The notes below the pieces were generated by a model, which ran no database searches, was not told the DNA's origin, and saw nothing but the letters and a program-made list of their open reading frames with translations. A stretch of 64,000 nucleotides of DNA, from positions 1 to 64,000 of the forward strand of contig NZ_JACHLI010000007.1 of the NCBI RefSeq assembly GCF_014204515.1, read 5' to 3'. This DNA is from Pseudomonas nitroreducens (GTDB lineage: Bacteria > Pseudomonadota > Gammaproteobacteria > Pseudomonadales > Pseudomonadaceae). Of the stretch, positions 46,826 through 55,424 are shown piece by piece. A program made the translations under genes and the position numbers. How positions within the stretch are numbered: the first letter of the stretch is position 1; each line of letters starts with the position of its first letter.

Positions 46826-49117
46826 ATGCAGAACGACGCGAATGTAGTGCCGCTGAACAAGCAGGCCAGCGAGCAGTCGCAAACCTCGTTCTCCGGGCGT
46901 TTGCCGGCGGGGCTCGTTGCCGTGCGCGACAAAGTGGCCGTGCAGCTGCGCCATGCCATGCAGGCGTTGTTCGACAACGCCGACGATACCCTGTTCGAGA
47001 TGGCCGACCGTGCCGCCAACAACGCCGAACAGAGCGCCTATTTCGAAGCCATGCGCGACCTGCGTCTCAAGCGCAAGGGTATCGAGCGTGGCTTCCTGCA
47101 GAAAGTCTTCGAGAACTTCGCCAATCTCAATCAGTACGAGATAGGCAAGGCCCCCAGCCTCGACAGCGTTTCCTACGACAACCTGACCCTGGTGCAGAAC
47201 GACGAGCTGGAAGAGTCCGTCGCCCTCGACGCCATGGTCGCCAAGGTGATGAGCCGCGACGGTGTCGCCCTCACGCACCTCACCACCCGCATCAATACCC
47301 TGGTCAGCAAGAAGGTCGAGGACAAGAGCAACCCGCTCGGTCCGCGCCAGCTCTGCGAGGCCTTCCTTGAGGCCTGCCGCGGCCTGGGCGTGGAGATCAA
47401 GGTCAAGCTGATCATCCTCAAGCTCTTCGAGAAGTATGTGCTGGCCGATGCCGAGCACCTCTATGCGGAAGCCAACCAGAGCCTGATCGCCCTGGGCGTG
47501 CTGCCGGAGCTCAAGTCGGTGCCGCTGCGCCGTCCGCCGCAACGCACCGTTCCCAGCAGCCAGGCAGCGGCCCCGTCCGCCGGCGCCGAGCCGGGCGTAC
47601 CGGGCGTCGCGGCTCATTACATGGACGCCGATAGTCAGGCCGCCTTCGCTGCCCTGCGCGAGCTGCTCTCGCAGGTTCGCGATGGCGCTGCACCCAGTCG
47701 CCCGATGCCGGCCGATGCGGTGCCGATCAGCAGCAACGACCTGATGCGCCTGCTCTCGCACCTGCAGTCGCACCTGCCGGCGCAGACCATCGATGAGATC
47801 GACGTACGCCAGCACCTGGATCACCTGCTGACCCGCGTCAGCAGCAAGAGCGGCCGCTCCCGCGTGGTCGGCCAGGTCGACGAGGACGTCATCAACCTCG
47901 TCTCGATGCTCTTCGAATTCATCCTCGACGACCGCACCCTGCCGGATTCGCTCAAGGCCCTGATCGGCCGCATGCAGATCCCGATGCTCAAGGTCGCGGT
48001 TCTCGACAAGACCTTCTTCAGCCGTGGCAGCCATCCGGCGCGTCGCCTGCTCAACGAGATCGCCTCCGCCGCCCTGGGCTGGGCCGAGCAGACCGACGGC
48101 CAGCGCGACCACCTGTACCAGAAGATCGAGCAGGTGGTGATGCGCCTGCTCAACGACTTCGTCGACGACCCGGCGATCTTCTCCGAGATGCTCGACGAGT
48201 TCGTTGCCTTCACCGGTGACGAGCGCCGCCGCAGCGACCTGCTGGAACAGCGCACCCGCGATGCCGAAGAGGGCCGCGCGCGCGCCGAACTGGCCCGCCA
48301 GGACGTCGAGAGCGTGCTCAACCAGCGCCTGCTCGGCCGCACGCTCCCCGAAGTGGTGGTGCGCCTGCTGCAGGAAGCCTGGAGCAAGGTGCTGCTGCTC
48401 ACCTGCCTGAAGCACGGTACCCATTCCGCCGAGTGGGAAGCCGCCCTGGCGACCATGGACGACCTGATCTGGAGCGTGGAGCCCCACGAGGATCCGGATT
48501 CGCGTCTGCGCCTGCTGGAAATGGTCCCGCAACTGCTCAAGTCGCTGCGCGACGGCCTGACGTCCGCCGCCTTCGACCCGTTCTCCACCGGCGAATTCTT
48601 CAGCCGCCTGGAAGGGCTGCACGTGCAGGCCTTCCAGCGCTACAAGCAGGTCGAGGAAGCGCCGCTGCTCGATGCGGACGATGACCTGCCGCTGCTCGAC
48701 GAGCCGCTGGATGAGCCGGCAGCGGTCATGCCGGAGGCGCCGCAGGCGGGCATGGTCGCGGTGGTCGAGGAAATCGTCCTGGCCACGCCCGAAGAAGCCC
48801 GCACCGTGGAGCCCGAGGAAGTCTTCGCCGAAGACGACGATTGCCTGCGCAAGGTCGACGAGCTGCGTGTCGGCAGCTGGGTGGAGATCCAGGAAGACGA
48901 AGAACACAAGCTGCGCTGCAAGCTGGCCGCGGTGATCCGTCCCAGCGGTCGCTACATCTTCGTCAACCGCACTGGCATGAAGGTGCTGGAGAAGACCCGC
49001 ATGGGCCTGGCCGTGGAGTTCCGCCGCAACGCCGTGCGCCTGCTCGACGATGCCCTGCTGTTCGATCGTGCGCTGGAGTCGGTGATCGGCAACCTGCGCC
49101 GCCTGAAGAACGCCTGA
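46826..49117 (+). CDS. DUF1631 family protein (second copy)
   Basis: This is a 763-residue, mainly helical cytosolic protein homologous along its length to the 764-residue product of 3555-5849. Shared marks are DNADDTLFEMADRAANNAEQ near the N-terminus, VDEDVINLVSMLFEFILDDRTLPDSLKALIGRMQIPMLKVA in the middle, and the C-terminal GSWVEIQ ... GRYIFVNRTGMKV segment. An acidic region (about 620-675) precedes that segment. Start set by GGCAGGAGACTTGCG. Upstream of ampD, a position conserved in P. aeruginosa. Function unknown; no PilZ partner gene lies beside this copy. Confidence 0.88.
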   Translation: MQNDANVVPLNKQASEQSQTSFSGRLPAGLVAVRDKVAVQLRHAMQALFDNADDTLFEMADRAANNAEQSAYFEAMRDLRLKRKGIERGFLQKVFENFANLNQYEIGKAPSLDSVSYDNLTLVQNDELEESVALDAMVAKVMSRDGVALTHLTTRINTLVSKKVEDKSNPLGPRQLCEAFLEACRGLGVEIKVKLIILKLFEKYVLADAEHLYAEANQSLIALGVLPELKSVPLRRPPQRTVPSSQAAAPSAGAEPGVPGVAAHYMDADSQAAFAALRELLSQVRDGAAPSRPMPADAVPISSNDLMRLLSHLQSHLPAQTIDEIDVRQHLDHLLTRVSSKSGRSRVVGQVDEDVINLVSMLFEFILDDRTLPDSLKALIGRMQIPMLKVAVLDKTFFSRGSHPARRLLNEIASAALGWAEQTDGQRDHLYQKIEQVVMRLLNDFVDDPAIFSEMLDEFVAFTGDERRRSDLLEQRTRDAEEGRARAELARQDVESVLNQRLLGRTLPEVVVRLLQEAWSKVLLLTCLKHGTHSAEWEAALATMDDLIWSVEPHEDPDSRLRLLEMVPQLLKSLRDGLTSAAFDPFSTGEFFSRLEGLHVQAFQRYKQVEEAPLLDADDDLPLLDEPLDEPAAVMPEAPQAGMVAVVEEIVLATPEEARTVEPEEVFAEDDDCLRKVDELRVGSWVEIQEDEEHKLRCKLAAVIRPSGRYIFVNRTGMKVLEKTRMGLAVEFRRNAVRLLDDALLFDRALESVIGNLRRLKNA

Positions 49118-49192
49118 GCCCGCTGGCCGCGTGCCAGCGAGTGCATTTCCCCCGCCGCCTGCTTTAGAGTGGGGCTCTGCCAAGGAGCCTCC

Positions 49193-49771
49193 ATGCAGAT
49201 CGATCCCGAATCCGGCTGGTGCCTCGACGCCCAGCGCTGCCCCTCGCCGAACTTCAACGCCCGCCCCGACGGCGAGCAGGTGTCGTTGCTGGTGATCCAC
49301 AACATCAGCCTGCCGCCCGGCCAGTTCGGTACCTGCAAGGTGCAGGAGTTCTTCCAGAACCGCCTCGACGCCGACGAGCATCCGTACTTCGCCAGCATCT
49401 GCAGCCTGACCGTGTCGGCGCATTTCCTGATCGAGCGCGACGGCTCGCTGTTCCAGTTCGTCTCCTGCAATTCGCGCGCGTGGCACGCCGGCGTGTCGAG
49501 TTTCGACGGTCGCGAGAACTGCAACGACTTCTCTATCGGCATCGAGCTGGAGGGGACGGATACCGAGCCCTACAGCGACCGCCAGTACGAGGTGCTCGCC
49601 GAGCTGACCCGGCAGCTGCGCAAGGTCTACCCGGCGATCACCCCGGCGCGCATCCAGGGCCACTGCGACATCGCCCCGCAGCGCAAGACCGACCCTGGCG
49701 AGTCGTTCGACTGGCCGCGTTTCCTCGGAGATATCGGCGCCGAGCGTGCCGCGAAGAAGGAGTCGACATGA
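49193..49771 (+). CDS. ampD: 1,6-anhydro-N-acetylmuramyl-L-alanine amidase AmpD
   Basis: This is a 192-residue cytosolic zinc amidase that removes the peptide from anhydro-muropeptides during peptidoglycan recycling, and so keeps AmpR-controlled beta-lactamase low. Zinc ligands by comparison with Citrobacter AmpD: H36 (VIHNIS), H157 (GHCDIAP) and D167 (KTDPG), with catalytic-site E119 (GIELEG) and K165 (QRKTD). No signal peptide, as expected for AmpD rather than AmiD. CAAGGAGCCTCC is the ribosome site. The stop overlaps the ampE start. Confidence 0.96.
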   Translation: MQIDPESGWCLDAQRCPSPNFNARPDGEQVSLLVIHNISLPPGQFGTCKVQEFFQNRLDADEHPYFASICSLTVSAHFLIERDGSLFQFVSCNSRAWHAGVSSFDGRENCNDFSIGIELEGTDTEPYSDRQYEVLAELTRQLRKVYPAITPARIQGHCDIAPQRKTDPGESFDWPRFLGDIGAERAAKKEST

Positions 49772-50604
49772 GTTTCCTGGTGCTGTTGCTGGTCCTGCTG
49801 ATCGAGAAGTTCTCCGGCTGGCGGGCGCGGATACAGCGTGACGGCCTGTGGCTGGGCTGGCTGGATGCAGTGGGCGGGATCAAGGCGCTGGTCGAGCGGC
49901 CCTGGCTGGGCATGCTGGTGGCCGTGCTGCCGCCGCTGTTGTTGCTGGCGCTGCTGCTGACCATTCTCGATCCGGTCGCCTATGGCCTGCTGGCGCTGCC
50001 GGTGCAGTTGCTGGTGGTGCTCTGGAGCCTGGGCCGCGGCGACGTGCTGCGCGCCATCGGCCCGTTCCGCGATGCCTGGCGCCGCGAGGATGCCCAGGGC
50101 GCCTACCACGTGGCCGAGCGCGACCTCGGTGTGCAGGCCGAGGGCGACGACGATCTCCTCGCCCAGGTGCAGGGCACGCTGGTGTGGCAGGCCTACCAGG
50201 CGTTCTTCGCGGTGATCTTCTGGTACGCGCTGCTCGGCCCGGTGGCCGCGCTGGCCTACCGGCTGCTGGCGATTGCCGCGGAGCAGGGCCGCCAGCCGGC
50301 GCTGCGCGAACGCGCGGCGCAGTTGCGGCACGCCTTCGACTGGCTGCCGGCGCGGGCGCTGGTGCTGAGTTTTGCCCTGGTGGGCAACTTCGTCGCGGTC
50401 ACCCGCATGCTGCTGCACGATTTGCTGGCCTGGGACGTGCCTGCCGCTCGTCTGCTCGCGCGCGCCGGTTACGTGGCCGAGGACTTCAACGAAGGCGGGC
50501 TGGGCGCCAAGGGTGTCGCCAGCCTGGATGCCTTGTGGCAGTTGCTGGTGCGCTCCGCCGTGCTCTGGTATGCAGTGTTCGCCATCTGGACCCTGCTGCT
50601 CTGA
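49768..50604 (+). CDS. ampE: AmpE-family inner-membrane regulatory protein
   Basis: This is a 278-residue membrane protein of the CobD/AmpE type encoded with AmpD. The N-terminus MSFLVLLLVLLIEKFSGWR, several further helices (AVLPPLLLLALLLTI; YQAFFAVIFWYALLGPVAALAYRLL; a final helix to LLL) and conserved basic/acidic cytosolic loops match the family. Its start overlaps the ampD stop (ATGA), so translation is coupled. The precise function is not established in the family. Confidence 0.93.
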   Translation: MSFLVLLLVLLIEKFSGWRARIQRDGLWLGWLDAVGGIKALVERPWLGMLVAVLPPLLLLALLLTILDPVAYGLLALPVQLLVVLWSLGRGDVLRAIGPFRDAWRREDAQGAYHVAERDLGVQAEGDDDLLAQVQGTLVWQAYQAFFAVIFWYALLGPVAALAYRLLAIAAEQGRQPALRERAAQLRHAFDWLPARALVLSFALVGNFVAVTRMLLHDLLAWDVPAARLLARAGYVAEDFNEGGLGAKGVASLDALWQLLVRSAVLWYAVFAIWTLLL

Positions 50605-50819
50605 AACGCCCGGATCGGGCCGGCGCCCGCCGGTCCGGTGATGGCATTTTAACCTTAAGTTACAGAACTCCCTGCCGATATCAGGTACACATCCAGACCT
50701 GAGCGCGGGGTGGCAGTCACTGCCGGTCACCTTGAGCGCTCGCGGCGACGACCCATCCAGGGCGCGCCGTACCATCCCCGACAAGCGACATAACAATAAC
50801 GGGAACAGGAGACGTCTTT

Positions 50820-52850
50820 GTGAGGACCGTGCTCTATCCGGCCATCGCGCTGATGAACCGTCTGAGCTTCGGCATGAAGTTCAGCCTGATCAGCGTGCTG
50901 TTCTTCCTGCCGATGATCATCACCAACTTCTACCTGGTGCGCGATTCCTACGGGCAGTTCGTCAGCACCCGCGCCGAGCTGGAAAGCCTGCAACTGATCG
51001 GCGACGGGCTGAAGATCCGCCGCAACCTCGAAGCCTACAACGACCTGCTGCAGATCAACGGCGTGCTCGGCCAGTCCAGCAAGTCCGGCGGCCTCGACTC
51101 GCGCATCGGTCAGTTGCACAAGGACCTGCAGGCACAGATCGGCGGCCTGCAACCGGTGACCGCCGATGCCGAACAGATCGCCGAATTCACCGCCAAGCGC
51201 GACGAGTTGCTGGCCAGCCTGAAGGGCGTCGACGCCGAGGGTTCGCTGCAGAGCAAGTCCGCCATGGCCGCGCGCCTGCTCAGCGAAGTCCAGGTGTTCA
51301 ACAAGCTGCTGGTGTCCCAGGCCGGCCTGAGCCAGGACGACGCCCGCGACCTGCGTCAGCTCGCCGAGCTGATCACCTCCGGCACCCCGCACGTCACCGA
51401 GACCCTCAGCCAGGGCCGCACCATGGGCGCCAGCGCGCTCGGCCAGGGCTTCCTCAATTCCTCCACCAGCAGCAAGCTCGATGACCTGCTGCAGGAGCTG
51501 GAGAAGCTCCACGCCGAGTACGGCCTCAAGCTGCAGGATGCCCTGGGCGCCAGCGCCGCGGCGCAGAGCGAGCTGTCCGCCGATGCCCAGGCCAGCCGCG
51601 AAACCATCAAGGCGATGGGCAAGCTGTTCGAGGATAAGGTGGTGATGGCCGACACCCTCGACACGCCGTGGCTCGATTTCTACGAGCAGGTCAGCAAGGC
51701 GATGGAGCAGACCTACCGCCTGGACGACCACGTCCTGCAATTCGTCGATGGCGCCCTGCAGGCGCGCCTGGCCAGCAAGCAGCGGCAGATGGTGCTGCTG
51801 GTGGTGGCGTTGCTGGTGGTGTTCGTCTCCATCGTCTACCTCTATGGCGGCTTCTACGTCTCGACCCGCACTACGCTGAAGAGCCTGGGCAAGATGATGG
51901 AGCGCGTTGCCGCCGGCGACATGACCGTCAACTTCCAGGCCCAGAGCCGCGACGAACTGGGCGAGCTGGGCGATGCGTTCAACCAGACCGTGTCGAAGAT
52001 CCACGACCTGATCGAGCAGGTCGGTCGCACCGTCAGCGAAGTCGAGCGGCAGACCGTGCGCGTGGAGTCGGTGTCCGCCGAGAGCAACCAGGCGGTGGCT
52101 GGCCAGCGCAACCAGATCGAGCAGGTCGCCACCGCGATGAACCAGATGGCCGCGACTGCCCAGGAAGTGGCGCGCAGCGCCGCCGTGGCAGTGGGCAGCG
52201 CACACAATGTGAACCAGGAAACCACCAGCGGCCGCGCCCTGGTGGAGTCCCAGGTGGGCAGCATCCAGCGCCTGGCCGGCGAGATCGATGAATCGGTGGC
52301 AGTGATCAACCAACTGGCCGCCGACAGCGCTTCCATCAGCCGCGTGCTGGACGTGATCAAGGGCATCGCCGAGCAGACCAACCTGCTGGCGCTCAATGCT
52401 GCCATCGAGGCTGCACGAGCAGGCGAGCAGGGCAGGGGCTTCGCCGTGGTCGCCGACGAGGTGCGCACCCTGGCCAAGCGCACCCAGCAGTCCACCGAAG
52501 AGATCGAGCAGATGATCGCGCGCCTGCAGAACGGCGTCGGCGCCGCGGTGAAGGCCATGGGCAGCAGTCACCAGACCGCCGACGGCACCGTCAGCCAGTC
52601 GGCCCAGGTGCAGCAGGCGCTGGAGAACATCCTCAGCGCGGTGGGCGCCATCGTCGACCAGAACCAGCAGATTGCCGCCGCTGCCGAACAGCAGACCGCC
52701 GTGGCCCACGACATCGACCAGAACATCGTCGAGATCAACCAGGCTGGCGAGCGCACCTCCGAAGGCGCCAGCGAGACCGAGCGCGCCAGTCGCGAACTGG
52801 CCGGGCAGGTGGTGGAGCTCAAGCGGCTGATCGGCGCGTTCCGCGTCTGA
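50820..52850 (+). CDS. Methyl-accepting chemotaxis protein
   Basis: This is a 676-residue chemoreceptor. TM1 is at about 18-38, a long helical periplasmic sensor at 39-322 (rich in Q/L/S, ligand unknown), TM2 at about 325-345 and HAMP at about 346-398 (TTLKSLGKMMERVAAGDMTVNF). The cytoplasmic signalling hairpin has the highly conserved tip IAEQTNLLALNAAIEAARA...GRGFAVVADEVRTLA. The start is a GTG with AGGAG eight bases upstream. Position after ampE is the same as in P. aeruginosa, where the corresponding transducer is also of unassigned ligand. Confidence 0.95.
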   Translation: MRTVLYPAIALMNRLSFGMKFSLISVLFFLPMIITNFYLVRDSYGQFVSTRAELESLQLIGDGLKIRRNLEAYNDLLQINGVLGQSSKSGGLDSRIGQLHKDLQAQIGGLQPVTADAEQIAEFTAKRDELLASLKGVDAEGSLQSKSAMAARLLSEVQVFNKLLVSQAGLSQDDARDLRQLAELITSGTPHVTETLSQGRTMGASALGQGFLNSSTSSKLDDLLQELEKLHAEYGLKLQDALGASAAAQSELSADAQASRETIKAMGKLFEDKVVMADTLDTPWLDFYEQVSKAMEQTYRLDDHVLQFVDGALQARLASKQRQMVLLVVALLVVFVSIVYLYGGFYVSTRTTLKSLGKMMERVAAGDMTVNFQAQSRDELGELGDAFNQTVSKIHDLIEQVGRTVSEVERQTVRVESVSAESNQAVAGQRNQIEQVATAMNQMAATAQEVARSAAVAVGSAHNVNQETTSGRALVESQVGSIQRLAGEIDESVAVINQLAADSASISRVLDVIKGIAEQTNLLALNAAIEAARAGEQGRGFAVVADEVRTLAKRTQQSTEEIEQMIARLQNGVGAAVKAMGSSHQTADGTVSQSAQVQQALENILSAVGAIVDQNQQIAAAAEQQTAVAHDIDQNIVEINQAGERTSEGASETERASRELAGQVVELKRLIGAFRV

Positions 52851-52970
52851 TCGTCATGGATTCGGGGGCGGCCTGCGCAGGCCGTCCCGTCATCGGGTTT
52901 CGCCAGCAGGCCGATGTCCGTGGGTCGCATGGATGCACCCCATCTCACGGGCGTCGGTTTGTCGGTGAAT

Positions 52971-52996
52971 CTGTAGGAGCGAGCTTGCTCGCGATC
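52971..52996. repeat. Half REP, GAGCTTGCTC type
   Basis: CTGTAGGAGCGAGCTTGCTC followed by GCGATC is one arm of the family at 2978-3048; no inverted partner is nearby. Confidence 0.65.
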
Positions 52997-53046
52997 GAAC
53001 TGGAGGCTTCTGCGCCGCATCGGCGTGCGCTGATATCCCCTGTTTC

Positions 53047-53244
53047 GCCCCCTCGGGCGACCTACTTTGGCAAACGACCCAAAGTAGGCAAAGGTCTTGC
53101 CCCTTCATCCGGTTTTTCGCTTAGGCGAAAAATTCCCTCGTTGAAGCGCAGTTTCAGGGGCCCGCCGCGAAGGGCCATCCCTGGCCCATCGCGGCTCTCG
53201 CGACATCCATGTCGCTCAACCCCTGAAACTGCGCTTCAACGAGG
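53047..53244. repeat. Structured palindromic element with 25-bp inverted arms
   Basis: Three features sit in tandem. First, a perfect 10-bp hairpin CCTACTTTGG / CCAAAGTAGG (53061-53070 with 53079-53088). Second, an 8-bp hairpin TTTTTCGC / GCGAAAAA (53113-53120 with 53125-53132). Third, an exact 25-bp inverted repeat, 53136-53160 with 53220-53244 (core GAAGCGCAGTTTCAGGGG), around a 59-bp GC-rich centre. No reading frame of note crosses it. I recall similar intergenic blocks recurring in Pseudomonas genomes but cannot verify copy number here. Confidence 0.75.
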
Positions 53245-53299
53245 CCTCCTGAAAGGGGCATTCCGGAGCGTGCGGATGTTTCTCTGGAAGACCTCAAAA

Positions 53300-53329
53300 G
53301 CGGGTGCGGGTGCGGGTGCGGGTGCGGGT
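53300..53329. repeat. GCGGGT hexamer array (five units)
   Basis: Five consecutive GCGGGT units followed by a partial one. It is outside any gene and could vary in length by slippage. Confidence 0.85.
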
Positions 53330-53357
53330 GCGCAAGCGCAAGAGTTGCGTGCGTATC

Positions 53358-53432
53358 CGTAGGAGCGGACTCTGTCCGCGATTGGCCTCCGGCGAGCAGT
53401 GAGCCCGATCGCGGACGGAGTCCGCTCCTACG
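53358..53432. repeat. REP-like palindrome, GGACTCCGTCC type
   Basis: CGTAGGAGCGGACTCTGTCC and the inverted GGACGGAGTCCGCTCCTACG flank a 30-bp centre, directly after the tatD-family stop. Confidence 0.8.
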
Positions 53433-53445
53433 CAAAGCCCGACCG

Positions 53446-54225
53446 TCATTTCCAGCCGAACAGTTCCATTGCATTGCGCGTGCTGGCGCTGGCCAGTTCC
53501 TCGGGGCTGATGCCCTTCAGTTCGGCCAGTGCCACGCAGATATCCGGCAGGTGCTCGGGGCTGTTGCGCACGCCGGGGTACATCGCCGGCGCCATGTCCG
53601 GCGAGTCGGTTTCCAGCACGATGGACTCCAGCGGAATCTCCGGTACCACCTTGCGCAGGCGGTTGGCCTGCGGCCAGGTCGGCGCGCCGCCCAGGCCCAG
53701 GCGGAAGCCGAGTTTGAGGTATTCGCGGGCCTCCTCGCGGCTGCCGGCGAAGGCGTGGATGATGCCCTGGCGTGCGGGCTTGTAGCGCTTGAGCGTGGCG
53801 ATCATCGCGGCGTGGGCGCGGCGCACGTGCAGCAGCACTGGCAGCTCGAAGTCGATGGCGATACGCAGCTGCTCCTCGAAGAGGGCCTGCTGGGCATCGC
53901 GGTCGAGGTCTTCCAGGTAGTAGTCCAGGCCGATCTCGCCCACCGCGCAGAGCTTCGGGTGGCCGGCGAGGCGCTGCAGCCATTCGCGTAGCGCGACGAT
54001 ATGCTCCGGCCGATGCCTCGCCAGGTAGATCGGGTGCAGGCCGAGGGCGGCGTAGAGGCCCGGCTCGCTGTCCGCCAGCGCCCAGACGTCTTCCCAGTTC
54101 TCGCGAAATACTCCCAGCAGCACCTGGCGCTCCACCCCCAGCTCGCGGCTGCGTTGCAGCACGGCGGCGCGGTCCTGCTCGAAGTCCGGGCAGTCCAGGT
54201 GGTTGTGGGTGTCGATCAGGCGCAT
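53446..54225 (-). CDS. TatD-family metal-dependent DNase/hydrolase
   Basis: This is a 259-residue TIM-barrel hydrolase. Metal-binding motifs are visible: DTHNHLD (residues 5-11), AVGEIGLDYY (conserved Glu), LLHVRRAH (His), IIHAFAG (His) and LETDSPDMAP (Asp). The family has 3'-5' exonuclease activity on DNA. The gene ends beside a REP element and starts 4 bp after the fruR stop, so it is probably cotranscribed with fruR. Confidence 0.92.
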   Translation of the reverse strand: MRLIDTHNHLDCPDFEQDRAAVLQRSRELGVERQVLLGVFRENWEDVWALADSEPGLYAALGLHPIYLARHRPEHIVALREWLQRLAGHPKLCAVGEIGLDYYLEDLDRDAQQALFEEQLRIAIDFELPVLLHVRRAHAAMIATLKRYKPARQGIIHAFAGSREEAREYLKLGFRLGLGGAPTWPQANRLRKVVPEIPLESIVLETDSPDMAPAMYPGVRNSPEHLPDICVALAELKGISPEELASASTRNAMELFGWK

Positions 54226-54229
54226 CAGC

Positions 54230-55222
54230 TCACTCCGTGCGCAGCTTGAGGTTGCGCGGGATCGGGTGCACGCCGGGGGTGTAGCTGTTCTGCTCGATGG
54301 CGGCCAGCGCCAGGTCCAGCGCGCGATCGGCGATCAGCGCGTGCTGCTGGGAGATGGCGTTGACCTTGAGCGGGACGAAGTCCAGCAGTTGGGTGTCGCC
54401 GAAGGTGGCGATGCGCAGGCCGGCCGGCCAGCCTTCGGGGCGGGTCTGGAGGACGTCGAACACGCCTTCGAGCAGCACGTAGGAGGTGGTGATCAGCGCG
54501 TCGGGCAGTTGCCCCTGGCCGGCCAGCAGCTCTTCCATCAGGCGCCGGCCGCAGTCGCGGCTGAAGGTTTCGCCGTGTTCGATCAGCACCTGACCCTTGA
54601 AGTCGCGCAGGGCGCTGCGGAAGCCCGCGGCACGCTCCTGGGAGATGATCAGTTCCGGCCGCGCGCCGAGCAGGGCGATGCTGCGCGGCGCCGGTTTCAG
54701 CAGGCTGGCGGTGAGGCGCTGGCTGGCATCACGGTCGTCGCTGACCACCGAGCAGAAGCGCTGCGGGTCGAGCTGGCGATCCACGGCGATGATCGGCACG
54801 CCGTCGGCCTGCAGGCGCCCATGGCTTTCGTCACTGGCCGGCAGGCAACTGGCGACTATCAAAGCGTCGCAGCGTCGCGCGCGGAACAGGCTGAGCACCT
54901 GGCGCTCGGTGTCCGGCTCGTCGTCCGAGCAGGCGATCAGCAACTGGTAGCCGCGCGCCCGGGCGCCCTGTTCCAGCAGCTTGGCGAGCTTGGCGTAGCT
55001 GGGGTTCTCCAGGTCCGGGAGGACGAAGCCCAGGGTGCGGGTCTGGCCGCGGCGCAGGCTGGCGGCCTGCTGGTCGGGGTGGTAGCCGTGCTCCTCGATC
55101 ACCGCGCGCACGCGTTCCACCGTGGCGGCGCTGATGCGGCGCTGGACGGCCTTGCCGTTGATCACATAGCTGGCGGTGGTGACCGAAACACCGGCCAGGC
55201 GGGCGATATCACTGAGTTTCAA
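54230..55222 (-). CDS. fruR: Fructose repressor FruR/Cra (LacI family)
   Basis: This is a 330-residue transcription factor. An N-terminal helix-turn-helix (KLSDIARLAGVSVTTASYVINGK) is followed by the hinge (VRAVIEEHGYHPDQQAASLRRG) and a periplasmic-binding-protein-like effector domain. The frame begins with a TTG codon, MKLSDIA being the family N-terminus; no ATG or GTG is available at a sensible position upstream. Divergent from fruBKA with an operator in between, the same arrangement as in other pseudomonads. In P. putida the effector is fructose 1-phosphate, made by the PTS encoded next door. Confidence 0.95.
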   Translation of the reverse strand: MKLSDIARLAGVSVTTASYVINGKAVQRRISAATVERVRAVIEEHGYHPDQQAASLRRGQTRTLGFVLPDLENPSYAKLAKLLEQGARARGYQLLIACSDDEPDTERQVLSLFRARRCDALIVASCLPASDESHGRLQADGVPIIAVDRQLDPQRFCSVVSDDRDASQRLTASLLKPAPRSIALLGARPELIISQERAAGFRSALRDFKGQVLIEHGETFSRDCGRRLMEELLAGQGQLPDALITTSYVLLEGVFDVLQTRPEGWPAGLRIATFGDTQLLDFVPLKVNAISQQHALIADRALDLALAAIEQNSYTPGVHPIPRNLKLRTE

Positions 55223-55260
55223 CGCGGGATGCTGCCGATAAGGGGGGCTTCAAGGATCAC

Positions 55261-55288
55261 GCATTATCGAGTAACGTGCCAGTCTCAA
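55261..55288 (-). promoter_or_regulatory. Putative fruR promoter
   Basis: On the minus strand TTGAGA (55288-55283) is separated by 16 bases from TAATGC (55266-55261). The Cra operator lies just upstream of the -35 box, so bound FruR could affect its own promoter. Confidence 0.45.
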
Positions 55289-55292
55289 TAGG

Positions 55293-55304
55293 TGAAACGA
55301 TTCA
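55293..55304. promoter_or_regulatory. Cra/FruR operator between fruR and fruBKA
   Basis: GGTGAAACGATTCA (55291-55304) fits the E. coli Cra consensus RSTGAAWCSNTHHW at every position, and TGAAAC/GATTCA is a near palindrome. It is the only such site I noticed in the 202-bp divergent region. Confidence 0.8.
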
Positions 55305-55424
55305 GCATCGTGCACGCAGCATTGCCTGAGCCCTGTTCCTGCGCTGCAACTTCTAAGCTGATCACCGTACAAGCGGATAACCGCCCCAACGCCGGGTCGC
55401 GCCAGCGCCGGTGAGGAGAACACG

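Larger units (their letters stand above)
52851..53445. other. Gene-free 595-bp repeat-rich intergenic region
   Basis: I see no gene between the chemoreceptor and the convergent tatD-family gene. The stretch is built from repeats: a half REP (52971-52996), a structured palindromic element (53047-53244), a GCGGGT tandem array (53300-53329) and a complete REP (53358-53432). Confidence 0.75.
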
